Source: Candidatus Yanofskyibacteriota bacterium
Lineage (GTDB): Bacteria > Patescibacteriota > Minisyncoccia > 2-02-FULL-40-12 > GWA2-44-9
DNA length: 34,861 nt
NCBI GenBank assembly: GCA_023245235.1
Contig: JAHFKT010000007.1
Coordinates: 1-34,861, forward strand
Direction of reading: 5' to 3'
Made by a program: the position numbers and the translations under genes. Numbering within the stretch: position 1 is the first letter of the stretch; the number at the start of each line of letters is the position of its first letter. Shown one piece after another: positions 1 through 7,634 of the stretch. The notes below the pieces were generated by a model that was not told where the DNA came from, did no database searches, and was given only the letters and a program-made list of their open reading frames with translations.

Positions 1-1
1 T

Positions 2-418
2 CTTAAATTCGGTGGCCTCTCACCGGAAGATGTTTTTTATGACCTTGGCGCAGGTGATGGTCGCGTACTGCTCTTTGCGGCTAATAATTTCCGGGTGAAG
101 CGCGCCGTCGGTTATGAGGCGGCACCATGGCCGTACGTAAGGTCCCGCTGGCTTATTCGTCGTTCCGGCCTGCGGAACGTCTCCGTAATCCGAAAAGACT
201 TATTAGGGGCGGATTTGACCGAAGCAACCTTTATTTACATGTATCTCTTTCCGAAACTCGTTGATCGTTTAGCGGGGAAGTTAGCTCTTGAACTTCAGCC
301 GGGCACCAAAGTCTTATGCCCCGATTTCCCTATAGACTTGGACCGGCATCCCGAATTTTCATTGAAGAAAGAACGCAAAATCGGTACAATGACCGCGTAT
401 CTGTATGAAAAAAGATAG
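2..418 (+). CDS. SAM-dependent methyltransferase, 3' part (5' end outside window)
   Basis: The frame is open from the first bases of the window, so the gene starts upstream and only the last 138 codons are visible. Near the visible start is the class I methyltransferase motif I, D-L-G-A-G-D-G-R, which binds S-adenosylmethionine, followed by an acidic residue at the end of the next strand (V-G-Y-E). The later part (F-I-Y-M-Y-L-F-P, then L-C-P-D-F-P) fits strands 4 and 5 of the Rossmann-like fold. The substrate cannot be told. An in-frame ATG at 95 lies after motif I and would cut the cofactor site, so it is not a likely start. The TAG stop directly abuts the tRNA-Leu gene. Confidence 0.8.
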   Translation, partial: LKFGGLSPEDVFYDLGAGDGRVLLFAANNFRVKRAVGYEAAPWPYVRSRWLIRRSGLRNVSVIRKDLLGADLTEATFIYMYLFPKLVDRLAGKLALELQPGTKVLCPDFPIDLDRHPEFSLKKERKIGTMTAYLYEKR

Positions 419-502
419 GCCCTCGTGGCGGAACTGGTATACGCGCGGCGCTTAGGACGCCGTTCCCGTAAGGGATTAGAGGTTCAAATCCTCTCGAGGG
501 CA
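419..502 (+). tRNA. tRNA-Leu (anticodon UAG)
   Basis: An 84-nt class II tRNA. The acceptor strands GCCCTCG (419-425) and CGAGGGC (495-501) pair over 7 bp, with discriminator A at 502 and no encoded CCA. The anticodon stem GGCG/CGCC encloses loop CTTAGGA (451-457) with anticodon TAG at 453-455. A long variable arm at about 462-476 and the leucine-type discriminator A fit leucine. The gene starts on the base after the preceding stop codon, so it may be co-transcribed and processed out. Its last bases, from the T-loop onward, are duplicated at 629-650. Confidence 0.93.
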
Positions 503-506
503 CAAC
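485..506 (+). repeat. 22-bp direct repeat, copy 1 (T-loop to just past the tRNA-Leu 3' end)
   Basis: An exact 22-bp sequence that starts in the T-loop of tRNA-Leu, covers the 3' T-stem and acceptor strand, and runs four bases past the discriminator. The identical sequence recurs at 629-650. The position within the tRNA matches the crossover site commonly used by tyrosine recombinases, so this may be an attachment-site core. Confidence 0.85.
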
Positions 507-628
507 GAAGTTGGGCACGAAAAGGACGCCAACTGCTTGGCGTGCGGGTGGATTTGAATGCCGGAGCTTATCCCGCTCTTGGCGGGATGCGAGGCGGGGT
601 TGCGACCAAGCGAAGCTTGAGTTGTGAC
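507..628. other. Hairpin-rich 122-bp segment between tRNA-end repeats
   Basis: The segment has no convincing coding frame. It contains two perfect hairpins: a 7-bp stem at 526-532/537-543 with a 4-base loop, and a 7-bp stem at 570-576/582-588 with a 5-base loop. It lies exactly between the two 22-bp repeats. It may be the remnant of an integrated element, a small structured mobile repeat, or a non-coding RNA; the sequence does not decide. Confidence 0.4.
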
Positions 629-650
629 CAAATCCTCTCGAGGGCACAAC
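629..650 (+). repeat. 22-bp direct repeat, copy 2 (partial tRNA-Leu 3' end)
   Basis: An exact copy of 485-506 with no tRNA body in front of it, so it is not itself a tRNA gene. It ends 6 bp from the stop codon of the convergent vanW-family gene. Confidence 0.85.
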
Positions 651-656
651 ATTAGG

Positions 657-1823
657 CTACTCATAAGGATTCAATTCGGTCGGGTAAAGGCTTGGTGATC
701 TGTATACCGAGGTGAATTTTTCTTCCTTGCTTGAACCATCCGGGTAGGTGATAGTTCTTACAAAATAGGCTTTCATCGAACCGTCCGTCCGTCGGTCGTA
801 CTGATGAGGTCCGTCAACCGTAACCGTCCTTTTGGTGTCGGTTCCGTATAGGTCGAAATAAAGCTCGGTTCCCTTCATTCTTGTTTGTATCAATACATGG
901 TTCGGGCTGTCATTTACAAATCGCATGTCCGAAACTCCGGGATAGATAGTTGCATCAAAGCCCTGCGGTTCGTAATAGTGGACGGGGAACGCATGCGGTT
1001 TGCGTTCAACGATCGGGAAGCCGGCCAAGATCGCCGCCCTGAACAGGGTGGTTGATACTTGGCAAATTCCACCACCGTACTCATAGGCGATCTCATGGTT
1101 CTTGATGACTTTTTCCGGCAGATAACCGCCCGTCTCGTCCACCGGGCCGAGAATGGCGTTGAACGAAAAAGTCTCGCCGGGCTTGATGATCGCGCCATTG
1201 AATAGCTGGGAAGAAACTTTTATATTCTGGATCCGGCTACGGGTCGACCCGATAAAGTCTGATTCGCCGGTGGCGATCTTCCCGGAGATCCCGAGAGAGT
1301 TTATTTTATCGAGCGTGATCCCCGGTTCCACAGTATCGAGCGTCAGCACAACTTCGGATTCATTTGCAAGAAGCGCCCTGTTCAGCTGAGAACTCGCCGC
1401 TTCGATATTGAGACGCTGGCCGCTCTGTTCGGGCACGAATACCTGAGCTTTCCCATTCTGAATGGTGAAGCGGGCATCTATCGGGTCTTTAGCCACCGAT
1501 GCCCCGATATTCGCAACGAAAGCGCCTAGTCCTTGCGAGAATCGAAGGTCGTCTTTGCCCGAATACAGCCGGACATAGGTTTCGGTCCATTCGACGACCT
1601 GCGCCTTCGTGACGATGAATTTCTGGTCCCCGATAGTCACGGTTGTATCATGGCTGCCCGCCTGCAGAATTGCAGCCCTGAAATCTTTGAGCTGAACCGG
1701 GCGGGGGAGGGCAATAGAACTGACGTATACCCAGGAGCCGACCGCAAAACTCACCACTATAAATATACCGGTCATCGATAGCCGGTATATTAATGACTTG
1801 AACCGTTGGGATAACGAGATCAC
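657..1823 (-). CDS. VanW family membrane-anchored protein
   Basis: 388 residues from a GTG start. There is one N-terminal membrane segment (about residues 12-32), then an extracellular region of about 130 residues resembling the peptidoglycan-binding-like domain often found ahead of VanW, then the VanW domain. The VanW hallmark is clear: Y-G-G-G-I-C-Q-V-S-T-T-L-F followed by R-K-P-H-A-F-P-V-H-Y-Y and the C-terminal F-V-N-D region. VanW occurs in vancomycin-resistance clusters but is widespread, and its biochemical role is unsettled; a cell-wall role is inferred. The start lies 5 bp after the hsp20 stop, so the two are probably co-transcribed. Confidence 0.9.
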   Translation of the reverse strand: MISLSQRFKSLIYRLSMTGIFIVVSFAVGSWVYVSSIALPRPVQLKDFRAAILQAGSHDTTVTIGDQKFIVTKAQVVEWTETYVRLYSGKDDLRFSQGLGAFVANIGASVAKDPIDARFTIQNGKAQVFVPEQSGQRLNIEAASSQLNRALLANESEVVLTLDTVEPGITLDKINSLGISGKIATGESDFIGSTRSRIQNIKVSSQLFNGAIIKPGETFSFNAILGPVDETGGYLPEKVIKNHEIAYEYGGGICQVSTTLFRAAILAGFPIVERKPHAFPVHYYEPQGFDATIYPGVSDMRFVNDSPNHVLIQTRMKGTELYFDLYGTDTKRTVTVDGPHQYDRRTDGSMKAYFVRTITYPDGSSKEEKFTSVYRSPSLYPTELNPYE

Positions 1824-1828
1824 GCTGG

Positions 1829-2239
1829 CTAACTTGAAACTTTAATCTTCTTGGTCCGGCTCTTTTCGAGTTTGGGCAGCCGGATCGTGAGGATACCGTT
1901 CTTGTAGCTGGCTTTGGCGGCATCAGCATCGATGTCTTCCGGCAATATGATAGCGCGAGAAAAAGGACCCCAGTACAGTTCCTGGTGGAAGTAATCCGAG
2001 GGCTTGATGTTTTCTTCCGGTTCCCGCCGGCCTTTTATGGTCACCATGTCAGTCGTGACCGAAATATCCATATCATCGGCGCTGGCGCCTGCGATTGTAG
2101 ATTGGACGATGATCTCATCCTCATTTTGATACACGTCAACCGTAAGGTGGCCCTCATTTCCGGGCTTCGTTTCTTTCTTGCTGGCGATAAGCTCAACGCC
2201 GTATGTCCGATCGTTATCCTCTGAAAAAAAGTCTTCCAT
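1829..2239 (-). CDS. Hsp20/alpha-crystallin small heat-shock protein
   Basis: 136 residues, normal for bacterial small heat-shock proteins. The alpha-crystallin domain occupies about residues 30-130, with a beta strand around V-D-V-Y-Q-N-E-D-E-I-I-V and the closing signature Y-K-N-G-I-L-T-I-R-L-P-K. The short charged N-terminus precedes it and a basic tail ends the protein. Members hold unfolding proteins as ATP-independent chaperones in the cytoplasm. It is followed by the vanW-family gene after 5 bp and preceded by prsW on the same strand. Confidence 0.93.
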   Translation of the reverse strand: MEDFFSEDNDRTYGVELIASKKETKPGNEGHLTVDVYQNEDEIIVQSTIAGASADDMDISVTTDMVTIKGRREPEENIKPSDYFHQELYWGPFSRAIILPEDIDADAAKASYKNGILTIRLPKLEKSRTKKIKVSS

Positions 2240-2277
2240 AGATTGATAAGTTTATACTAAATATTAGATCGATGCTC

Positions 2278-3036
2278 TTAGGCGGTGGTGACATCGCTTT
2301 CCTCGGTTCCGGTAAGCTGTGCTGACCGTTGAGCATGCCTTTCCCGTATCTTATCAAATAACAGAGAAACAAGGAATGACATAACCAACAGGAGGCCGGT
2401 CGCGTATGCCAGACCGGTTACCCGATCATCCGTACTGGACAGAAACATGTTGAACGTGAAGTGGAACATTGTCGCTAATGCAAGCCCGATAACCACTAAT
2501 TTTTTATGATGTTCCCGGAAGAACCATGCCATCGCCAAGAAGTAGCCGACCAGACTTGAAGATAGGGCATGAAGCAGCGTGGCTCCCATTGATCGGAGGG
2601 TCCATACGGTCAGTGTGGCCTGGGCGCCGTCCGGTATGGTTTTGAACAGAACAAGGATGTTCTCTATCGCCGCGAAGCCGAGCGCCGCGACCATCATATA
2701 GATCATGGCATCGACCGGCTCATCGAATTCCGGACTGGAAAGGGCGACGATCCTCACCGCATAGAATTTAATGAATTCTTCGACGAAGGCCGCCCAGAGG
2801 AAGAAAGACGGACTATCGGCGGCGAACACGCTGATCGAAAGGTAGTCGGAGATTTTTGTAAATCCGGACTCAAAGAGGATCGCCAGCGGGGAGATGATGA
2901 TCCCCATCAAGAATACTTTCGTTATGAGAGATTTCGGTTCCGGATGAACGTCTTTTTTGATAAAGAAAGACATCCAGAGAAAACTGGGTATCAGTCCGAG
3001 TACGACCAGGAGTACGGTATTATTAAATGGCATCAT
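2278..3036 (-). CDS. PrsW family intramembrane metalloprotease
   Basis: 252 residues with about seven or eight hydrophobic segments. The PrsW-family motifs are present in order: E-E-F-I-K-F in the middle of the protein, then a conserved D-E-P-V-D-A-M-I-Y run into G-F-A-A-I-E-N, H-A-L-S-S-S-L-V-G-Y, and H-F-T-F-N near the C-terminus; the Glu and His residues are the proposed metal ligands. In Bacillus, PrsW performs site-1 cleavage of an anti-sigma factor. No anti-sigma or sigma gene is visible here, so the substrate is unknown. It follows valS by 28 bp on the same strand. Confidence 0.88.
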   Translation of the reverse strand: MMPFNNTVLLVVLGLIPSFLWMSFFIKKDVHPEPKSLITKVFLMGIIISPLAILFESGFTKISDYLSISVFAADSPSFFLWAAFVEEFIKFYAVRIVALSSPEFDEPVDAMIYMMVAALGFAAIENILVLFKTIPDGAQATLTVWTLRSMGATLLHALSSSLVGYFLAMAWFFREHHKKLVVIGLALATMFHFTFNMFLSSTDDRVTGLAYATGLLLVMSFLVSLLFDKIRERHAQRSAQLTGTEESDVTTA

Positions 3037-3064
3037 CTCCAGTATACCGTGTTTTTATTCCGGC

Positions 3065-5257
3065 TTAAACAGGCCATTTCTCTATAAGCAGCATGGTCTT
3101 GCCGGATATCGGCAGTTTTGAGTAGAGCTCTTCTGTTATGAACGGCATGAACGGATGGAGAAGCTTCAGGCAAGTCGACAATATCTCCAAAAGCATCCGC
3201 TGAGCCGAAGCTTTCGCGGCTGGGTCTTCAGAAGCCAGGCGAGCTTTTGATTCTTCGACGATCTTGTCCGCAAACGTATGCCATACATAGTGATAGATCT
3301 CTTCGGCCGCAAGATAAAATCGGTACTGATCCATATGCGATGTCATACTGGCCAGAACCGTACCCAGTTCGGCAAGGCTTCTTTCGTCTCCCGGGGTCAG
3401 CTGGGAATTCATAATGCCCGAGCTATCCTCCGGGACGCTCATCAATACGAAGCGGGCGATATTCCAAAGTTTATTGCCGAAATGCTTGTAAGCCTTGACC
3501 TTGTTGAGGTCGAAGTTCCCGTCATTTCCGGGGCCGATACCGACCACTACCGACATGCGCAAGGCATCGGTGCCGTACTGTTTGATCACATCGATTGGAT
3601 CGACACCATTGTCCAGGGATTTTGAGAACTTCCGACCCTGGGCATCGCGCAGGATCCCGTGCAGGTACACCGTTTTAAACGGGATCTCGCCGAGCAGGAA
3701 TCCGCTCATGAGTATCATCCGGGCGACCCAGAAGAACAGGATCTCATATCCCGGATTCATGAATGTGGTCGGATGATACATTTGAAGGTCCGGTGAGTTC
3801 TCATCGGGCCAGCCGAGCGTTGAGAACGTCCAAAGCGCGGACGAGAACCATGTGTCGAGGGTGTCCGGGTCTTGCTCCCAGCCCGAGTCTTTTGGCGCAT
3901 CAATGCCGCAATAGATCTCTTTCCCGCGGTACCATACCGGTATCCTGTGGCCATACCAAAGTTGGCGGCTGATGTTCCAGTCGCGCAAGTTGTTTATCCA
4001 ATGAAAATATATCTTCTCAAATCGGTCGGGCATGATCCGGATCTGTCCGTTTTGGACGGCGGCCCGCATAACATCTTTAAGCGTTGTCTCGGAGCCGCCC
4101 TCGATACCCTTGATGGATGATCTCGGTATCGTGAACTCTTTATTGACCGTGATGAACCATTGGAGTTTCGGCAGGGGCTCAATGACGCCGCCGGACCGCT
4201 CAGCGACGCTTATGTTAAGTTCGGTCGGCTCTTCTTTCGAAAGCAGGTCGTTTTCTTTCAGCCATTGCACAATGATATCGCGAGCCTCTTTCGTTTTCTT
4301 TCCGGCGACGAGCGGTCCGGCGATTTCTGTCATTCGGGCATACTCATTAATAACCTGATGACGGTCTTCGGCGGGGATGTTCTGTCGATCCGCAATTTCC
4401 CAGTCAGTCATGCTGTGCATCGGGGTAACGCCGACTGCGCCGGTTCCGAATTCCGGGTCGACGCCGGGATCGGCTACGATCTTGACCTTGAGCCTGGTAC
4501 CCGCAAACTCAACACCGTACTCTTTGCCGATATATTTCTGATAGCGCTTGTCATCCGGGTGGACCGCGACCGCAGAATCACCGACCTTGGTTTCGGGACG
4601 AGTCGTGGCTATCTCAACGGGGAAGTCCTTTGAGTAACGGAACGTATATAGCACGCCCTTCTCCGGCCGATGTTGCACCTCATCATCGGAAACCGATGTC
4701 TGACCTTTGGGGTCCCAATTGATGACGCGATAGCCGCGGTAGATCAGCCCGGCATCGTACATCCGCTTGAATGCGGTCCGGACAGCGAGATTGCGTTCGG
4801 CATCCATCGTGAATGCTTCCCGACTCCAGTCCAGAGACGCTCCCATCTGGCGGATCTGTTTCTGCATCGTACCCCGGCTGTCCGCCACGAAATCCTCGAC
4901 TTTCTTGACGAACGCCTCCCGGCCGATATCGTGGCGGTTTCTACCCTCTTCTTTTATGAGTATCTTCTCTACTTTTGTATTTGTGGCGATAGCGGCGTGA
5001 TCGGTGCCCGGGATCCAGAGTGTTTTCTCCCCCCTCATCCGGTGGTAACGGACTACGGCATCCTGTAAGGAGTATTCGAGGGCATGGCCCAGGTGGAGGG
5101 TTCCCGTGGCATTGGGCGGGGGGAGTGCGACGCTGAATATATCCTTCCGGTCGCCGGGTAGTTTGTCCGGATCAAAAAAGCCGCTCTCTTCCCAGAGTTT
5201 GTATATCTTGTCTTCGACATCGGCTGCGTTATAAGCTTTCGGGAGTTCGGTTGACAT
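3065..5257 (-). CDS. valS: Valyl-tRNA synthetase (short form)
   Basis: 730 residues, class I synthetase that charges tRNA-Val. The N-terminus has P-P-P-N-A-T-G-T-L-H-L-G-H, the HIGH-type ATP site with the valine-specific leader. The CP1 editing insert includes the T-T-R-P-E-T region, and the second ATP motif reads K-F-S-K-S followed by L-D-N-G-V-D-P. The anticodon-binding domain ends in H-P-F-M-P-F-I-T-E-E-L-Y, and the protein stops about 20 residues later. The usual C-terminal coiled-coil arm that contacts the tRNA is absent. A good promoter on this strand lies at 5288-5316. Confidence 0.96.
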   Translation of the reverse strand: MSTELPKAYNAADVEDKIYKLWEESGFFDPDKLPGDRKDIFSVALPPPNATGTLHLGHALEYSLQDAVVRYHRMRGEKTLWIPGTDHAAIATNTKVEKILIKEEGRNRHDIGREAFVKKVEDFVADSRGTMQKQIRQMGASLDWSREAFTMDAERNLAVRTAFKRMYDAGLIYRGYRVINWDPKGQTSVSDDEVQHRPEKGVLYTFRYSKDFPVEIATTRPETKVGDSAVAVHPDDKRYQKYIGKEYGVEFAGTRLKVKIVADPGVDPEFGTGAVGVTPMHSMTDWEIADRQNIPAEDRHQVINEYARMTEIAGPLVAGKKTKEARDIIVQWLKENDLLSKEEPTELNISVAERSGGVIEPLPKLQWFITVNKEFTIPRSSIKGIEGGSETTLKDVMRAAVQNGQIRIMPDRFEKIYFHWINNLRDWNISRQLWYGHRIPVWYRGKEIYCGIDAPKDSGWEQDPDTLDTWFSSALWTFSTLGWPDENSPDLQMYHPTTFMNPGYEILFFWVARMILMSGFLLGEIPFKTVYLHGILRDAQGRKFSKSLDNGVDPIDVIKQYGTDALRMSVVVGIGPGNDGNFDLNKVKAYKHFGNKLWNIARFVLMSVPEDSSGIMNSQLTPGDERSLAELGTVLASMTSHMDQYRFYLAAEEIYHYVWHTFADKIVEESKARLASEDPAAKASAQRMLLEILSTCLKLLHPFMPFITEELYSKLPISGKTMLLIEKWPV

Positions 5258-5278
5258 TTTTCCCGTAAATGGTAAAAG
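5251..5278 (+). promoter_or_regulatory. Predicted promoter for the zinc-ribbon membrane protein
   Basis: TTGACA (5251-5256), 16-bp spacer, extended TGG-TAAAAG (5273-5278). The upstream ATG at 5269 overlaps this -10 region, which favours the later ATG at 5302 as the real start. Confidence 0.5.
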
Positions 5279-5287
5279 TTCTAGGTA

Positions 5288-5316
5288 ATTGTAGCTTAAA
5301 AATGAGCCCGGAACAA
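5288..5316 (-). promoter_or_regulatory. Predicted promoter for valS
   Basis: On the minus strand TTGTTC (5311-5316), 17-bp spacer, TACAAT (5288-5293). Predicted start is roughly 25 nt upstream of the valS ATG. It overlaps the 5' end of the divergent gene. Confidence 0.55.
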
Positions 5317-6060
5317 CTCGATCAGCGAAGTGATCGTCACGATTACGACTATCTGATCATTGACTCGCAAGGCACCAGACGGGTCAAAGATGGCGTGGAA
5401 TCTCCCGCCACTGAAGATGATCTAGCTCCGCGTAAACCGCACCGATGCGTCAAGTGTACGGCCGTAGAGAGCAGAGGATTCATCTACTCCGGTCATCACG
5501 AGAAGATCGAACGGTGCTGGCGGGGTCAGAACATCCAATTGATTCAAAGGGTCGTCGGTATCATTGCGATTGCCGTCACCGCACTCATCTCTATCGAATT
5601 GTTAGTTCGGTCCAATGTCCGCGAGGGTCTGGTCGGATTACTGGGAGTGTTTGTGGTTTATCTGCTCCTGGGCAAGGCCAACAATCCCGAGGATACCATC
5701 CGTGAGCTCGGGTACTTCACATTGCCCGACTGGACCGGCCACCTCATGTGGTATGGGTTCATTTGTTCGCAATGCGGCGAGACGAATTGCGACTACTGTC
5801 ACGGCCACGATCCATATCTGAAGTGTCAGTCGTGCGGAGCGAACCTCCACCTGCGAAGCAAACGCTTCTATGCGAACGATGGGCGGGCCTATCCCGCGGC
5901 TTGGAGGCAAGCCCTTGAGATGATCCGGGTCATGTGGCGATGCCGGAATATGACACCGTATCAAGATCCATTGCCGGTGCCGGCACCGTTGCATATCGAA
6001 GACCTTGAAAAGCTCAAGGCGAGGCCGGATTCGCATGTCCCCCGGGATTTAGAATCCTAA
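5302..6060 (+). CDS. Membrane protein with zinc-ribbon cysteine pairs, function unknown
   Basis: 252 residues from the ATG at 5302; an earlier in-frame ATG at 5269 sits inside the predicted -10 box. The N-terminal part is polar with a C-V-K-C pair. Two adjacent hydrophobic segments at about residues 80-102 and 106-125 make a hairpin through the membrane. They are followed by three more pairs, C-S-Q-C, C-D-Y-C and C-Q-S-C, with nearby histidines, a pattern expected for one or two zinc ribbons on the cytoplasmic side. The C-terminus is proline-rich. I do not recognise the family. Its last 12 bases overlap the end of convergent tsaD. Confidence 0.75.
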   Translation: MSPEQLDQRSDRHDYDYLIIDSQGTRRVKDGVESPATEDDLAPRKPHRCVKCTAVESRGFIYSGHHEKIERCWRGQNIQLIQRVVGIIAIAVTALISIELLVRSNVREGLVGLLGVFVVYLLLGKANNPEDTIRELGYFTLPDWTGHLMWYGFICSQCGETNCDYCHGHDPYLKCQSCGANLHLRSKRFYANDGRAYPAAWRQALEMIRVMWRCRNMTPYQDPLPVPAPLHIEDLEKLKARPDSHVPRDLES

Positions 6061-7092
6061 GTTCGCATGCATATCTACGGACCGCCACACGGCGGTCTTT
6101 TTGTTTTTCCGGTAAGCAAAGTATCCGGCCAGGGCGATCATCGCCGCATTGTCGGTGGTATACATCATCTTCGGTTGGAGATATTTCAGATCATTGTCAT
6201 GTGCGGCTTTCTCTAGCCGTTCACGGAGAAGTTTGTTTGCCGAAACACCTCCGGAAAGAAGTATTGTTCGAACCTCAAACTCTTTGGCCGCCCGGATAGT
6301 TTTTTGGACAAGGACCTCGGTGGCTGCATGCTGGAACGATGCGGCGATGTCAGCCTTCGTTTGTTCATCTAGCTCCGCACCTTTTTCTTTGAGGTCGCGA
6401 AGGAGATACAAGACCGCTGTTTTCAATCCCGAGTAGCTGAAATCAAAGTTCTTCGATTTAAGCATCGGACTTGGCAGGGGAAAGCGCGCACTATCGCCGC
6501 CGATAGCAATTTTTGAAATTGCGGGTCCGCCGGGATATCCGAGACCGAGCAGGCGGGCGACCTTATCAAATGCTTCACCGATGGCATCGTCCATTGTTTC
6601 TCCGACCAGCCTGTATTTATTGAAGTCGTTCATGAGTACCAGTTCGGTGTGGCCGCCCGATACGATCAAATTCAGGGCGGGGAAGATATTTTTTACGGGC
6701 TCTTCCTGCTCGATCCAGTTGGAGTACACGTGACCCTCCATGTGATTGGTGCCGATGAGAGGTTTGTTGTATATCATGGCCACCGACTTGGCAAAGGCGA
6801 TACCGATCAGGAGTGCCGGGCCGAGGCCGGGTCCGTGGGTGACCGCGATAAGGTCGACCTCTTTTTTAAAATCCCTGATGCCGGCGGTTTTAAGGGCCAG
6901 ATCAAAAACGCGCCGGATATTTTTGGTATGTTCACGGGCCGCGAGCGATGGTACTACGCCCCCGAATTTGGCATGGAGTTTTACCTGGGAGGAAACGATA
7001 TTTGCCCGGACCGTAATGTTGTTCGGGTTTTTGATGTCGAGAACCGCTACGGCGGTCTCATCGCAGGATGTTTCAATGCCGAGGATGGTCAT
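6049..7092 (-). CDS. tsaD: tRNA N6-adenosine threonylcarbamoyltransferase
   Basis: 347 residues, the usual length for bacterial TsaD (Kae1/YgjD). It transfers the threonylcarbamoyl group to A37 of tRNAs reading ANN codons, together with TsaB and TsaE. The ASKHA-fold start M-T-I-L-G-I-E-T-S-C-D-E-T is clear, as are the metal-binding H-M-E-G-H, the ATP-site stretch S-G-G-H-T-E-L and the later L-L-S-G-G-V-S-A-N. tsaB and tsaE are not in the window. It lies downstream of tRNA-Glu, separated by a perfect 10-bp hairpin ending 8 nt before the ATG. Confidence 0.97.
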   Translation of the reverse strand: MTILGIETSCDETAVAVLDIKNPNNITVRANIVSSQVKLHAKFGGVVPSLAAREHTKNIRRVFDLALKTAGIRDFKKEVDLIAVTHGPGLGPALLIGIAFAKSVAMIYNKPLIGTNHMEGHVYSNWIEQEEPVKNIFPALNLIVSGGHTELVLMNDFNKYRLVGETMDDAIGEAFDKVARLLGLGYPGGPAISKIAIGGDSARFPLPSPMLKSKNFDFSYSGLKTAVLYLLRDLKEKGAELDEQTKADIAASFQHAATEVLVQKTIRAAKEFEVRTILLSGGVSANKLLRERLEKAAHDNDLKYLQPKMMYTTDNAAMIALAGYFAYRKNKKTAVWRSVDMHANLGF

Positions 7093-7100
7093 AGTGCGGT

Positions 7101-7123
7101 GCGTCGCCTCAAAGAGGCGACGC
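7101..7123 (-). promoter_or_regulatory. Perfect 10-bp hairpin between tRNA-Glu and tsaD
   Basis: GCGTCGCCTC (7101-7110) and its exact complement (7114-7123) enclose a 3-base loop. No T-run follows on either strand, so it is not a normal intrinsic terminator. It could be a processing signal that separates the tRNA from the tsaD mRNA, or it could reduce access to the tsaD start. Confidence 0.5.
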
Positions 7124-7129
7124 GTTAGC

Positions 7130-7204
7130 TGGCAGCGCCACGGAGAATCGAACTCCGATTGACGGCTTGAAAAGCCGCTGTCCTAACCGTTAGACGATGG
7201 CGCC
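7130..7204 (-). tRNA. tRNA-Glu (anticodon UUC)
   Basis: 75 nt with an encoded CCA at the 3' end. On the minus strand the acceptor GGCGCCA (7204-7198) pairs with TGGCGCT, with one G-U closing pair and discriminator G. The anticodon stem GCGGC/GCCGT encloses loop TTTTCAA with anticodon TTC. The D-arm has the typical C-T-A-A-C-G-G-T-T-A-G-G loop of glutamate tRNAs. Unlike tRNA-Leu at 419, CCA is genomically encoded. Confidence 0.95.
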
Positions 7205-7224
7205 ATATCGTGTGTCTAGGCGAT

Positions 7225-7252
7225 ATCATACCAGATTTTTGAGGATTTTCAA
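7225..7252 (-). promoter_or_regulatory. Predicted promoter for tRNA-Glu (and probably tsaD)
   Basis: Minus strand TTGAAA (7247-7252), 16-bp spacer, extended TGG-TATGAT (7225-7230), about 20 nt ahead of the mature tRNA. The -35 box overlaps the rplT terminator. Confidence 0.6.
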
Positions 7253-7290
7253 ATAAAATCGGCCCCGATATGTCGGAGCCGATTTTATTT
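7251..7290 (-). terminator. Terminator of infC-rpmI-rplT
   Basis: Inverted repeat AAATAAAATCGGC / GCCGATTTTATTT with a GC-rich, partly paired centre. It includes the last bases of the rplT stop codon; the arms' A and T runs let it act in both directions. Confidence 0.8.
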
Positions 7291-7633
7291 ACTGGACCTG
7301 CTTGAAGATGTATTCGAACACTTTCGGTTCGTGTTCGGCCAGGTCGGCGAGCACTTTGCGGTCGAGCTCGACGTTGGCTTTGAGGAGCTGATTGATGAAT
7401 CTTGAGTAATTGACTCCGTACTGGCGGGTGGCGGCATTGATCTTGATGGTCCAGAGCTTGCGGAACTCTCGCTTCTTTTTCTTCCGGTCGGCGAACTGGA
7501 AGCTCCATGCATGAAGCACCGCCTCCTTGGCTTGGCGGTATTTGCTCTTGCGGGTCCACAAAAATCCCTTTGTGTGTTTCAGGAGCCGTTTGCGCCGTGC
7601 GTTGGCGGTTGTGCCTCGTTTAACTCTGGTCAT
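7289..7633 (-). CDS. rplT: 50S ribosomal protein bL20
   Basis: 114 residues, standard length. bL20 binds 23S rRNA and is needed early in large-subunit assembly. The N-terminal basic extension M-T-R-V-K-R-G-T-T-A-N-A-R-R-K and the helical region with F-R-K-L-W-T-I-K-I-N-A-A-T-R and Y-S-R-F-I-N are typical. It starts 1 nt after the rpmI stop, in the conserved order infC-rpmI-rplT. The short upstream leader of the operon leaves no room for a long L20-binding leader RNA. Confidence 0.97.
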   Translation of the reverse strand: MTRVKRGTTANARRKRLLKHTKGFLWTRKSKYRQAKEAVLHAWSFQFADRKKKKREFRKLWTIKINAATRQYGVNYSRFINQLLKANVELDRKVLADLAEHEPKVFEYIFKQVQ

Positions 7634-7634
7634 G

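Noticed and set aside
330-647. Minus-strand 105-residue frame over the tRNA-Leu and repeat
   Set aside because: It runs through the tRNA and both repeats; its repeated peptide pieces come only from the duplicated DNA.
7125-7559. Minus-strand 144-residue frame over rplT and tRNA-Glu
   Set aside because: It is a shadow of rplT in another frame and crosses a tRNA.
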